This document shows positions 1 to 11,153 of a stretch of 64,000 bases of DNA, piece by piece. Under the pieces are notes generated by a model. It worked only from the letters and a program-made list of their open reading frames with translations. It did no database searches and was not told where the DNA came from. The stretch covers positions 372,001 through 436,000 of the forward strand of contig QEYB01001638.1 in NCBI GenBank assembly GCA_017562135.1. The letters run 5' to 3'. Both the position numbers and the translations under genes were made by a program. Position 1 is the first letter of the stretch, and the number at the start of each line of letters is the position of its first letter. The DNA comes from Dipylidium caninum. Taxonomy: Eukaryota > Platyhelminthes > Cestoda > Cyclophyllidea > Dipylidiidae.

Positions 1-3000
1 AGTTCCATATAGAAGTGAATTCGGCAGGACAAAATGGATGCATCTGCAGTGGTAATATTCCACCAGTAGCGGCGTTTATTTATGACTCGACCACCGATTA
101 CAAATGGAGACCAAAATCATGAGATTTTTCTTGCACCTATAATTTGTCTTAGGCCACCTTGCCCGGGAATGCACAGAAGGAAACCGCACACACGTGCACG
201 TCGTCTACGCTTTGAGCTGGAGAGTATATACGTGAAAAGTATCGAGGTCCCTCCGTATTTTTACACGGTTTCGAGTGTCCAGCCGCCGGTTCAATTAGCA
301 GGTTTTTGTGACCCTTCTTCGAGAGTTGCGAGTTGTCGCAGATGTTGGACAATCACTGAGAATGGAGAGACAAGGCGTTAAGGCGTGAGTCAAGTGACAA
401 TCAAGCCACTTGTTGCGTAAATAAGACGAGATTGTAAAAGAGAACTTCATTTCTCCTTCGAATTTGCCCAAACCTTCACACACACATCACGTTCCCACAT
501 CTTTGAAGCCTTGGATTACCGTCTGCCGTCTCATCTGAGTCGAAGACGTTGGGCAAAAGATTGCCTTATCAAGTTTCACCTCACGAGTTCTTCCACCTAA
601 AGCTCGAAGCGTGAGAATTCCACGGAGGAGTGAAGTCAATTCATGGGGCCACGAAAACTGGCCGTAAGACCATAAAAGCAGAAAGCAGGTTTGAAAAGCC
701 TCCTGAGGGAGCGTGCGCACTCCCTACGGCAAAATTGGTGTCCACCAGCACAGCCGCCAGTTGCATCTGCATTCGCAGGCTTTGGACGACAGCCCGTTGT
801 TTCAAAATATAGCAAGGAATTGAGCGAAGCAACTTGGAATTCCTGCCAATTTCAAAAGGAGATATGTTCTTCTGCCACGACTACATTTTGAGTGGACTGG
901 CATTTTAGAGACATTACTTCTTGTGTGAGGATTAGTGGGTCGGCAGCCTTCAAAAGTTGGCGCAAAGCAAAGATGTATCTTGTCACAATATACTTCGGCT
1001 ATATATTTTCCCTAATCCATGGGATAAATTTGGGCCTGCGCGTTGTGATGATGTGCTTTATTTCCCATGCCTTTTATCGGTCGCCTTGAATGGTCCAAAC
1101 CCCTACTTCTTCCTCCACCAAGGAGGACCCCGCAGACTCAAGACGCCTCCGAACATGAACACGTCGCATTTCCTGCCATATACAAGGGCAAAGTAAAAGC
1201 GTCTTCGTAGGGAGACCCAGTCACTCAGTTCTTAAGTCAGGCAAATGTTTGTGTCTCGGCTACGCACAGTCGGCGAAGCACCAAAGGTTGTAAAAAAAAT
1301 TGTAGAAAGACTAAAGTTACATCGTGGAAAAAGTTAATTGCCTTAACTCTTAATCCTGCATTTTGCGAAGGTAACACATCGTCATCAGTTCCCTGAGTGT
1401 GAAATTGCATTCAATTCTCTTCCCGCAAATTCGAACATCCTCGACTCCTTTAAATACTGACAAATTGACTCTCCTCCTGATCCCATACTTGCAGGCAAAC
1501 GGAGAGTTTACCAAGTCACAGAGTTTGCTTTCATTGCCGATTGTTGTGCGGAGCGGTAAAATTGTCGAAAAGCACTGCCTCCTGAGCAGCCATCAGGAAG
1601 TATAAAAAATCCGGTCATATAATATGCTTCCGGAGGTGGTTCACTCCGCATAATTGGGGCTGGGATCGGAATGTACATGTACGGTCAAAGCATGCCCACC
1701 GGTCTTGGATGTGACAAAGTAAGACATATTTTGATTGACGTAGTTTATTGTTGGCACCAACTCACACTCGCGTACACATCGCCGCCAGTAAATCACCTTT
1801 GAAGTTGAAAGCGTGTCTGAAGTCTCCCGATTTAAAGAAAAACCATTTACGCTCAACGAGCCACCCCGAGACGGGCGCATCAGTCATTTTAAAGGGTACC
1901 ATTAAATAGCACTTCGCATAACCAACCTAATTTACCGGAAAGGAAACGCATCGCCAGGGTACTTAGTAGCTTTGGCGTGTTGCAGCACATCAAAGATCAA
2001 AAAACAAATTGCCGAAGTTAAGGTCTCGGTTAGAGGCAGCATTGTGCATATTATAAAATTACCACCACCACCAATTTTCTAAGCCGATGGGACAAGAAAT
2101 CATAAGTTATCTATTGGAATTCATCTGGCGGCTTGCTTCTTAGGCGCTGAGTTTTGAAAAGCAGCCGGTAACGTCACACAAGGGCTGCCACATGATGTTT
2201 CAATCAAGTAAAGCACTCTCGTGGTAGGTGTTAGTCTGACAACTTCGTTCGTAATTTCTGGTTTGGCAACCCGCCGATGCCTGACCATGAGCGAAGGCGT
2301 TTCCGAAAGGAAGCAGCGTGTGACAGTGGTTATTGCTAGTGTGCTTTGGTTAGGTACCTTGTTTACCACTCGACCACCAAGAAGTCACGAAATCGACTTG
2401 CCAATGAGTGGTGAGGGATCATTGTGAATCTTGCCACTTTAACGACAAGAAATATTTCATAGCCTACAACTGTCCTTAATCAACATTTTAGCCACAGTTA
2501 TTATTGTGGACACATCACAAAAACAATCAGACACGAGTTTATTGGTCGTTCGCCAAAAAAACAGTACAAAGTTCCGGAACTCCCAGCCCCCGTAAGAGAT
2601 CGGAAAAAGAATTCGTTGACGACACATAAGTGGCTGAGCAGAGCACATCAAAGCGGAAAAAGTAATGTACAAGGCGTAGCAATTGGCATCGCCATGGGTG
2701 CCAAAATTCAGGGAAATGACTGTCCACTCGGCTGTGTAGACCCCTGAAAATGCCGTACTTAGTAGAATGATGGTATTAACGGCACCCACTAAATTTTGTA
2801 GTGAAATGCCCCGAAGTTGTTGTGACAGTGGCAGAAATGTGAGCACGTTAGTGCAAATTAAAAGCAAGCTTTAGCAGATTTCAGCCAGGATAAAGTACTA
2901 CTGCAAGGGAAGAATGTGTCTGCCCTTGCAGAACAATGTCTTGAGGATGGGTTCACCCACCGCAATTCGGTTTTTAGTGCATCGTCACAGTACGGTGGCT

Positions 3001-4322
3001 GTTTCCATTTTATTTTACAGAACACTACTAAGAGCGTGCAGCGAACACTACCATGTGGGACGCGGATGTTAGGAATCCATGATACTATTGCGATTGATAA
3101 CTAGACGCAAGCGTGTTCGTATAGGAACCATTGCAGCATCCACCAAGAAATCGTCTACGCTAGTCGCTCGCCCTCCAGGAGATTCATAGCCAAACAGACT
3201 TCTGATTGCCTGACAACATTCGCTAAATAATACTTTTCATGCTGTTGGCTTATTCACCAAACAACAAGGAAAGTGCCGAGTAAGTCCTATAAACTGATGA
3301 TGTTTTGGTTAGGAAGATCAACAGAAAATTTCACTGAACGGGGACGATTAAATGAGAAAATTAAATCTCAACTATTCCATGTTCCAGCTCAGTCTCCTCG
3401 CAACAGAGAGCAAACACCATAGACACCTTATATCCACTATCGACAATTCAGCGAACGCAAATTATCAGACATCTGACCAAAATCCTTTGGTGCTTTTTAT
3501 AGGATCGTCCAAAAGATTTCGGAGCAAAAAACAGTGGTCCATTCCTATTCGTCAATGGTAAAAGACCGTACAAAAACCGTTTTAACAGTAAAGAATCTCC
3601 GGAAAAAGGCACTCCACGCAGATACTTCATCCGTCAAAATACTGAACTAAAGGAGCTAGAAAGAGCTGAGGTCACCTCATTTTGATCTTAATGTAAAAAA
3701 GTTGCAGAGTACGCTTGTTCTAGCCTCTTCGAAGATAAAATCACGCCCCGATTGTTCGAAAATAATCGGAGGAGAACAATCTGGACATTACACCCTGAAC
3801 GTTAGCGCACAATCCCACAATCACAGTAACCAAATGTTCCCATTAATAGTCGTTCTTTTCGTTTATCTTTTCAGCGATTTCCATTTAAAAAAGAATATCT
3901 TACCCGCAAGAAGGTCATCACCATAAATAACGTTAACCAAAGCGATAAACACGACGGTCCAGCATTCAACTAAAACACCTTATAGTCCATTCTCTACGCT
4001 CAACAAATGAGTAGAACGAAATATACGGAGACAGACCGTAACAGTTGCTGTGTCCAATATGGATCACAAGTCCATGAACGCACAACAGAAATCAGAACGA
4101 GAAGAGGTTTCAACTTACTGTTCTTTTAAATATTTGGATTTCGCTTGAATTGTGGCAGCATCCAGATAAAAACACTACTATAAATGATAAGTAGAAAAGT
4201 TACGTTGTAAGAATAAAATTCGAAAGAGATATTTTATTGCAATTTTACAAAATATGCAAATCAATAGAGCGGCACTACAGTATTTACAGGTGGACGGTAA
4301 AGACGAAACACGGAAACTCCTT
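1..4322. other. 5' flank without a supportable gene
   Basis: No ORF in this stretch shows a recognisable family, splice-bounded exons or a run of conserved motifs. The longest open frame is on the minus strand at 2457-2867 (entered separately). The rest are short overlapping frames on both strands, as expected by chance at this base composition. The stretch reads as intergenic or intronic DNA; part of a gene lying mainly to the left cannot be excluded. Confidence 0.5.
2457..2867 (-). other. Open frame with hydrophobic segments, possible exon of unknown gene
   Basis: This minus-strand open frame of about 136 codons has no ATG at its 5' end (the frame begins at a TTG), so it would have to be an internal exon. 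It encodes several hydrophobic stretches, one around NTIILLSTAFSG and another around YALYITFSALM, interrupted by polar and Cys residues, which resembles a small multi-pass membrane protein. I could not assign a family or find a partner exon nearby that would close the frame. It may simply be a chance ORF. Confidence 0.15.
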
Positions 4323-6115
4323 TTACCGACGAAAACCGTTGAACCCGAAACCAAACGACTTTTTCTGTGCAGCCCTCTTCTCTTGTTCCTCTTTTTTACG
4401 TGCTTGTGCCTCCTTAAATGTACAAGTTATAGCGAAAATAGTCAAATTAAGAAAAAAGTCAACATAGACGCATTCATTTCAGATACGCATTAATCTAAGG
4501 AAAAACGGCTGCAATAGAGTTCAAACCGAGCATTCCTGATTTAATTACAAACAATGTAAATGTGGAAGGAAAGAGAGGACTAACCATAAGTTGCTCGTGT
4601 TTTTCTTTGAAGGCAGCGAGAGGGTCATCAAATTGGCGGTAGTGGTCCAGCACCGGTCGCACATCATCCACACCACTCATTGCTATCACTAGGTAACGAT
4701 ACCAACAATTTAATCAGCAAAAATTGAAACCGATTATCCAACGGTTTATTAGGCGGGACTTATTATCGTGCTCAAGCATTAATCAAACCAGTTAAAGATG
4801 TCATCAGCAGAAAGGAAACATAAATTGATGATGACAAAAGCATATTTTTAGACATAAAAATAAAGTGACATATAAAGAGCATAAGTTTATCAAAAACGGT
4901 CAACCGGTTGGTCATCTGAGAGACCAAAAACAAGGAAAACAATAAGGATTGACGTACTACGGAGAAAAGCAGCTAAATCGATGAGGTCTCGATCTGTGTC
5001 GGATCCAGTCCATCGGTTAATGATGAAGGCGTTCCTCGGCTGTAGAGAAGCTGCATCAGGATTCCAGTCAATCAAAATCACGCGCGATAGGTCTCGATTC
5101 AAACATGAAAGGTCTTTTATGTGCTTTCCTTTACGATAGCGAGTAGATTCGCGAAAAAGCCGGTAATGAATATACTCTCCTTTTGAATCGATCCGCGCTA
5201 AAACAGGCATTCCAGTCTAACAAGAAAGACAAATCCATCATGCTTGGAAATATGCGAAGCATAAGGCAGTATGTTACAAAAGTCTACAATCACTCTCGAC
5301 TAGCATAAAGATTAGGAGCGGTTATGATAACAATGTTTGACGGTACCATTGCTGAATCCTGTGTGAACGCAACGACTTCATAAAAAGGCGATAATTGTTG
5401 CAAAAACAATTCCAGAGCGGGGCGTTTTTTAAAACGCCAACCGGACCTAAACTGAAGAAAATAAAATAAGGAAAAACAAACCTTCCAATCTGGATGAACT
5501 AATACATCATTTATTTCTAGAACAATAGTATATGGCGGTTGGTAATAAGGCGGCTGTACTGGGTCGGGAAGTAGTTTCTCGCTTATTGGATCTAGAATGC
5601 TCTTCAAAACATCTGAGTGAGAAGAAATGTCAAACCTGGTTGAAATCCCACATCGTTTGCCAGCTACGACACAAATATGCTTTCCACTTCGGAACTACCA
5701 AAAAAATTAGGCAAATAGCTACGCATACGGTTGGAAAATTCGTCTTTGATCTAGAGGAGAATTAGGTATATCCACTATTACCTCAACACCGTTCTCATCC
5801 AAGCCGGGGGGTCCTATTAAGATGACGTTAAATTTGGGGCGACAACGTACCCCAAAAGGCAATCCCACAACCGGCGGCAAATGCCGCAGATGCTGTGATG
5901 CTCAAAGCACCCAGCTTCCACGCATTTTTTCCAGACCAATAACCTGATTCCTTCTTATCTTTAGAATCCGAATTCTCCTTATTAGCTTGTGGCCCGAGGT
6001 TGGTAGAGTAATTAAAGCTTCCGTTGATCCTGTAAATGGGACTAATGTTTGAAGGGGCAACTAGGCATATATTTCGTAAATATGGGGCGCTCAAACCGCC
6101 CATACGGCAAAACAT
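4323..6115 (-). CDS. TIMM50: Mitochondrial import inner membrane translocase subunit TIM50
   Basis: TIM50 is the receptor subunit of the TIM23 complex. It is anchored in the inner mitochondrial membrane and hands presequence proteins from the TOM complex to the TIM23 channel. Eight exons close in frame to 362 aa, about the animal length: 6115-5851, 5813-5782, 5750-5699, 5663-5482, 5451-5347, 5216-4958, 4688-4585 and 4412-4323. Exon 1 carries a basic N-terminus and one membrane helix (about residues 68-90). Exons 4-6 carry the FCP1/HAD-like domain: [41 protein letters not shown] and DLSCLNRD. The catalytic DxDxT/V of true FCP1 phosphatases is replaced by EINDVL, as in other TIM50s. Four introns are only 37, 31, 35 and 30 nt. 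The ATG at 6115 begins the mitochondrial-type leader. It lies head-to-head with TIPRL, 782 bp between start codons. Confidence 0.95.
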
Positions 6116-6371
6116 GGGGACGCTTAATCGGCGGTGTTACAGTGCAACGCGCTGTGAATGAAATTTATTACTTCTAGGTCAAACTGGATGTAAGCTAAAG
6201 GATAAAACGGGTGATCGTGAAATGTATGTAACATATCCATTCATCATTCCCTTAGCTGTAGAGAAAATTGCGTAACTTGCCGCGTTGCAAAGGAATCGTG
6301 CGAAACAGCTTTGGTAATGGCATATTGAAACCTTTCGAAAGCAGTAATAGCCAAATAAAATACACAATCTT

Positions 6372-6731
6372 TTAATCTGGCATTGGTGGAAGAGCAGTAT
6401 GTAGGTCGTTCAACAATGTTTTCCAACTTAACTTCTCCATATGAATGGCCAGAAATATTCTGTATCGCGAAATGGCAGCAAAGCCGCACAATGTAACTTC
6501 CTTTTGGGCTGCTGCATAAGCTTCATTTAGTTCATCAGAAATGGTGGTATAAATATGAAGCAGAATCGTTATTCTCAGCCTTGCCGGACGCGCGAAACAC
6601 AAATACTGAAGTGGCTTATTGCCCGGCTCTGCCGTCCAAGTTCTTAATTCTCGCTTAGACCTGCTCCATCCATATTTAGTCGCTTTTTCTTGAGTTATAC
6701 TACGCCATAGCGCCGTAAATAGTCTATTCAT
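6372..6731 (-). CDS. Hypothetical single-exon ORF between TIM50 and TIPRL
   Basis: This ATG-started minus-strand ORF of 119 codons fills most of the space between the divergent TIM50 and TIPRL starts. It is basic near the N-terminus (ALWRSITQEKATKYGWSRSKR) and has no membrane segment or family motif I recognise. It could be a small independent gene, an upstream ORF in the TIM50 leader, or chance. Its position in a compact divergent promoter region argues for caution. No splice sites are needed to read it. Confidence 0.2.
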   Translation of the reverse strand: MNRLFTALWRSITQEKATKYGWSRSKRELRTWTAEPGNKPLQYLCFARPARLRITILLHIYTTISDELNEAYAAAQKEVTLCGFAAISRYRIFLAIHMEKLSWKTLLNDLHTALPPMPD

Positions 6732-6897
6732 GTCCTAAGTTCTATGCATGCCAACCTGTGGCACTAGCCAATACCGCTTTTGGGGACTTCCTCTCGATAC
6801 ACTTTAACAAATTTTCACCTGAGCAAACGTTTAAGGCGTTATTAGGCTGGTTTTCAATTAACCTTAATGGGTGGACTTTTTGCACTTATCCAGCTAT

Positions 6898-8356
6898 ATG
6901 AAGGAGCAAGCCTGCGAAGTCGGACCCTGGTTGGTTAAAACTACCGAGAGTCATATCTTAAAAGCTTTGGGAGATGAACGGCAGGTAACCCAAGTTATAC
7001 TTAACGGCTTTAGCAATTTGAATCAGAGCTATGTCTGCCAGCAAGTCCAGAAATGCTGTTTTCCGAGAACTCCCTCTCGCTTTCCCTTGGACGTAATGTT
7101 TTCGTTTGACACCCTTTCACTATTTTAGAAGAGGCAAAGCAAAAATTGAGTTTCGTGCCATCGACGCCCTAAAACTGGTTGATAAATCGAAAATCCACAT
7201 CCAGGTGCCGGCCGCCAAAGTTTGGAGCAAAGCTCACTCCCAGAAATACTCCGTCCCGAAACCTTTTGATTGGACGTATTCCACAACTTATGATGGAACA
7301 ATAATTGGTAGGGAAATGATTTTGCAATTCAATTATAGTATAGTGTAATCATCGCCTCGCTAAAATGAAGCTTTTGTACTATTGCATAATAATAGAAAAA
7401 TGACCTCAGGTATCGCTGCGCTACACCCACATTTAATCTCCCCTACATTTGCGCTGACTACATGCTAAAAATAAGGATCGTCGTATGCCAGCTATACATT
7501 CCCCTTACCTTTGTCGTTGCAACTATATCAGTAGTGAAAACTGCCGAATTTGTTTAATTTAGGTTCATTGCTGTAGTCCAATCAGTCCAATGTATTACGG
7601 AATTTAGTCTACATTCTGATAACCTATTGAATTATGTTCCCTGTTTCCGTCGAAGCACTTGATAATTGTGATGGTTACCATCTGGTACCTGTCTTACATT
7701 TTTTCAAACCAATTTGTCCTTAATATTTAACAGGTAATTGGTCCGTTCAGAGCACCCCTTGATGGACTTGACCAGGAGTTTATTAGATCACGAGACCCAA
7801 TCTTGCTTTTCGGCAACATAGACCTCTTCGAGGATGAATTGGGCGACAATGGAATCTCTTTGTTGAACGTAAAAATTCGTGTAATGCCGACGGGGTTCTT
7901 TGTTCTCCAGCGCTTCTTCTTACGAGTGGACGGTTGCCTGCTGCGTCTATGGGACACACGTCTACAGTGGAGGCTAGGCGACAAGTACACCCCCTTGATT
8001 TGATTTATTGCTTAGATGTATGTGCAGTAATGTCAGTTAAAAGTTAGTCTGTAGCAACGACACCTGATACCATAATACTCCGCTGACTGCTACTCAGTCA
8101 TTTTCGGAGAAGCAAAAGGTAATTTCCCTCAGCTGTAAGGTCCTTTTCCCACCGCCTTCTTATGCCATGTCTGAGTTGTCAACATGATTTCTTGTTTTTC
8201 GCCACCGATAGGTACGTTCTGCGCCAGGTGAGACGAGTCGACAATGAAACGTGGGTACCTGCGATGATCGGTGTGCAGGCCGACGATGCGGAGCAGCATT
8301 GTACAAATGTTGTGGAAATCAGGACCGAAAAGCTCTTTCCGAGAGATCTACTTTAA
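6898..8356 (+). CDS. TIPRL: TIP41-like protein (TIPRL), regulator of PP2A-family phosphatases
   Basis: TIPRL/Tip41 binds the catalytic subunits of PP2A, PP4 and PP6 and acts in TOR and DNA-damage signalling; it is cytosolic. Five exons close in frame to 251 aa (human about 270): 6898-6984, 7029-7092, 7134-7342, 7734-7984 and 8212-8356. Family motifs appear in order: CEVGPWLVKTTESHI in exon 1, SPEMLFSEN in exon 2, KIEFRAIDALKLV and KPFDWTYSTTYDGTIIG in exon 3, LFEDELGDNG, VKIRVMP and FFLRVDGCLLR in exon 4, and YVLRQVRR with a C-terminal LFPRDLL in exon 5. Introns 1 and 2 are 44 and 41 nt; the acceptor of exon 3 (after GAAGAG) was chosen because it is the one that keeps the frame. An in-frame stop lies just upstream of the ATG at 6898, which fixes the start unless there is another 5' exon. 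Confidence 0.93.
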
Positions 8357-9114
8357 GCTGTCTTTTGTCAAGAAACCTTCTAATTAGGATTAGCGGGATC
8401 ACCTCAAGGATTGAAGCCCTTAATATTTTTACGTGAAAGTAATTGACTTCAAAAATTATTAACTGCGGGTCGCGATATTAAACTGGTAGAAATTAGATGA
8501 ATGTGCAACCGATCACTTGCACCTAACGGGTTCATCCGTTTTAATCATGTGCTGTAAATCCTGATTTTGAAAGATATGAATGCGAAGCTTAGGCAGTAAA
8601 TTAGGATATATGGTTTCCTCACACTTTTTAACGATAAGTAGGCAGCTACATTTCCGCAATAGGCAGCTCAAGGGGTTTAGAGCCTACTTCCGTTGTACCG
8701 TCGTCCGATGTGAATGCAAGCGCAGAATCGTTCGCCCATATGCGTTTGGTAAAAGCGATTTGTCATTATTAAAATAAAGGCAACTCTTCATTTGCGACAT
8801 GTATAGGGGCAAAATTGACCATCCTACTTCATGAACTCATTACGACGTAAGGACGTTCCCTTAAATCAATGCGAGGAGGACGTTGAGTCGTCAGACGAAG
8901 TTCAAGAGTCAGGCGTAGTATGGCTCTATTTGGGAACAATGCGACAGAGTTTAATTCAGCCATGGGCCTTAATTAAGTGCAAGATACTGAGGCATGAAAG
9001 AGGACTCTTAACACAATGCATAAAAAAGGGGCTGGGGTTACACTCGCGGGAGGGCCAGGTTAAGAAGCGGCGGCCTTGAAAGCACACAGAGGGAGCAGAA
9101 CGGCGAGACTGGTC
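8357..9114. other. Spacer between convergent TIPRL and PLPP6 genes
   Basis: This is about 760 bp of 3' flanking sequence where the TIPRL (+) and PLPP6 (-) genes converge. A plus-strand frame at 8831-9079 opens with ATG but shows no recognisable motif and is probably chance. Confidence 0.6.
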
Positions 9115-10627
9115 TCAGCCGAGGAAGCGGAACCAGTAGGGCCAGTCGAGGAACCATGTCACAAGGCAATAGAGGCAGAAGCCAAGGGCGTACCCAAAGA
9201 GGATGTCTCCGAGATGGTGGCGGCGCATGACGAGGCGTGAGACGCACACTGAGACCGCCCATACAGATATCAGAAGGCGCGAAAACCACGAGAGGTCGAA
9301 AAGCCACGGCAACAGCCATTGTAGCATTCCCGCTCGACTCGAATGACCTGACACGCATATACACATGCATGGGGAGACACGCATCACTTTCTACTCGTAC
9401 CACGGAGCACAACTCAATTTTATGTGCTAGGAAGCATAAAGGCTTCCAATGTTGTAACACTTAACATCGAATACACGCGAAGCAGGGTTTTTCTGTTTGG
9501 AAAGGTTCTAGAAGGGAAACACGTCTACGTAGGCTCGGTGTAAATAAATACAACACGAAAAAGCTGATGGCACGCCGAAAGGAAAGTATACGACGGAAGG
9601 GGCTTTTAAGTGACTACGTTTAGGGATGTAACCAGGTCGTGTCGTGATGGACGCAACAGTTGGAAATGGGACGTGGCACAATTGCCATGAAAGCTGGCAG
9701 CCTCTCATTATAGTAAAAGGTATTTAACTAAAATGTTCACTAATGATTTGACCGCTTCAGATTATTGTCGATTGAGGCGGAGTCAAGGGTGGCAGCCTAT
9801 GCACACAATTGGCGAGTGGGTATGTCCGAGAATAACGGCTATTTGGAGTTTCAATAGAAAAGAAATAATCTTAATACACGAATCAAAACGTTGATTATTC
9901 GATAGGGGCAAAGGCCTTTAAGAAGGGATTGATCTGATGTAATCCTGAAATGACATGAAACCCAAAAAATATCCCTACACATGCCACACTTAAAGACTCA
10001 GTGGGGTCCTATGCGAGAGAGGAAACTGCTTTATTTACAACAGGCATGTCAGGACCATGTTAAGGAGAAAAAGTAAGAGTTGTCGTAGGAGAATAAATTA
10101 TATCAAGGCAGTGAGGGCGCCTCCGTCCATCGGACGGAAGCCGTGAGAAGACCACTGAGCACATATTTTACTAACGTGGAGAAAGTGTGCAGTTATAAGA
10201 GTCATTGAAAGTGAAGACGTTTGATACGGAATATGATGACAAATCAAGTAAGAGACTGATGACTGAGGTTAAGAGAAGTAACTTAAAAAAGCTCACCAGA
10301 GGGAAAAGACCAGTCATCGATCGAGACGGTAAGCAGCATGTCGGAAGAGTCGTTAGCCTGGGGACGAGGCCGCCTGACGATGAATTTGAGGCAACCGACC
10401 ACGACGATGTCAAAGATGAGCGCAAAGAGTAGACATGCGGCTCGCCAGCCACACAAATTACGTGCGCTGCGTGGCATTACGTAGGGATCCGCGGGGCCCA
10501 CGGAGGGCGGCGGTGCCACGCTGCTGATGACTAGACCCAGAATCCAACCGCCTGTGAAGATAAACCACGGCACCCCATGGCAGGACCACTCCAAAACCAA
10601 GCCCAGACACCGTGGCGAAGGTAGCAT
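9115..10627 (-). CDS. PLPP6: PAP2-family lipid phosphatase, PLPP6-type polyisoprenoid/presqualene diphosphate phosphatase
   Basis: PLPP6 dephosphorylates presqualene and polyisoprenoid diphosphates in the ER/nuclear envelope membrane. Two exons are clear: 10627-10297 and 9347-9115, separated by an intron of about 950 bp, giving at least 187 aa (human about 295). All three PAP2 catalytic motifs are present: KFIVRRPRP (residues 81-89), the PSGH motif (109-112) and SRLVMRRHHLGD (147-158, SR-x5-H-x3-D). The intron falls inside the Gly codon of PSGH. SVSIDDWSFPSG and the hydrophobic flanks resemble PLPP6 more than the LPP group. The first exon frame stays open about 50 nt above the ATG to an AG, so an additional 5' exon is possible and the N-terminus shown is a minimum. 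It lies on the same strand, 527 bp downstream of the MIPEP-like stop. Confidence 0.85.
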
Positions 10628-11153
10628 CGCGCTAGTTAGGTCGCGCGGAAGGAGGGACAATGTGAGTCTACGGCGCAATTACTAGGGGCTACAATCAACG
10701 TCGATTGCTACTGAGGCCTGTTAACTAGGCATTCAAACAAATCCTCGAAGAAGTAAAAATAATAATTGACAAAATCCATTGAGGTATGGAAAAACCTAAA
10801 AGCTCCAGTAAATTAGTATGTTAAAAGAAACCAGAGCACATTATTTGGGTAATCAACATTGTTGCCACAGTCGACTATAAGTTAAATGTATGCTATTATA
10901 TAAGTAGACAAAGGAAATGGTTGGTGGTGGGCAAGAGCCAACCGTCAATTCTTCGACACGCACACGTGCAAACACACAACAGTAAAGCAAAAACAAAAAA
11001 ATGTTTGCACGATTGTCAGGCTCCCGATGATTTATTCGATAAAGTACAAAAGTAAAAGGTAAGGTATAACCACGATTCATGAAATGGGATGGCAGGATAT
11101 AACGTAGACACACTTTATATGCTCGGGAAAAAAACAGAGAGTATACAGATTTA

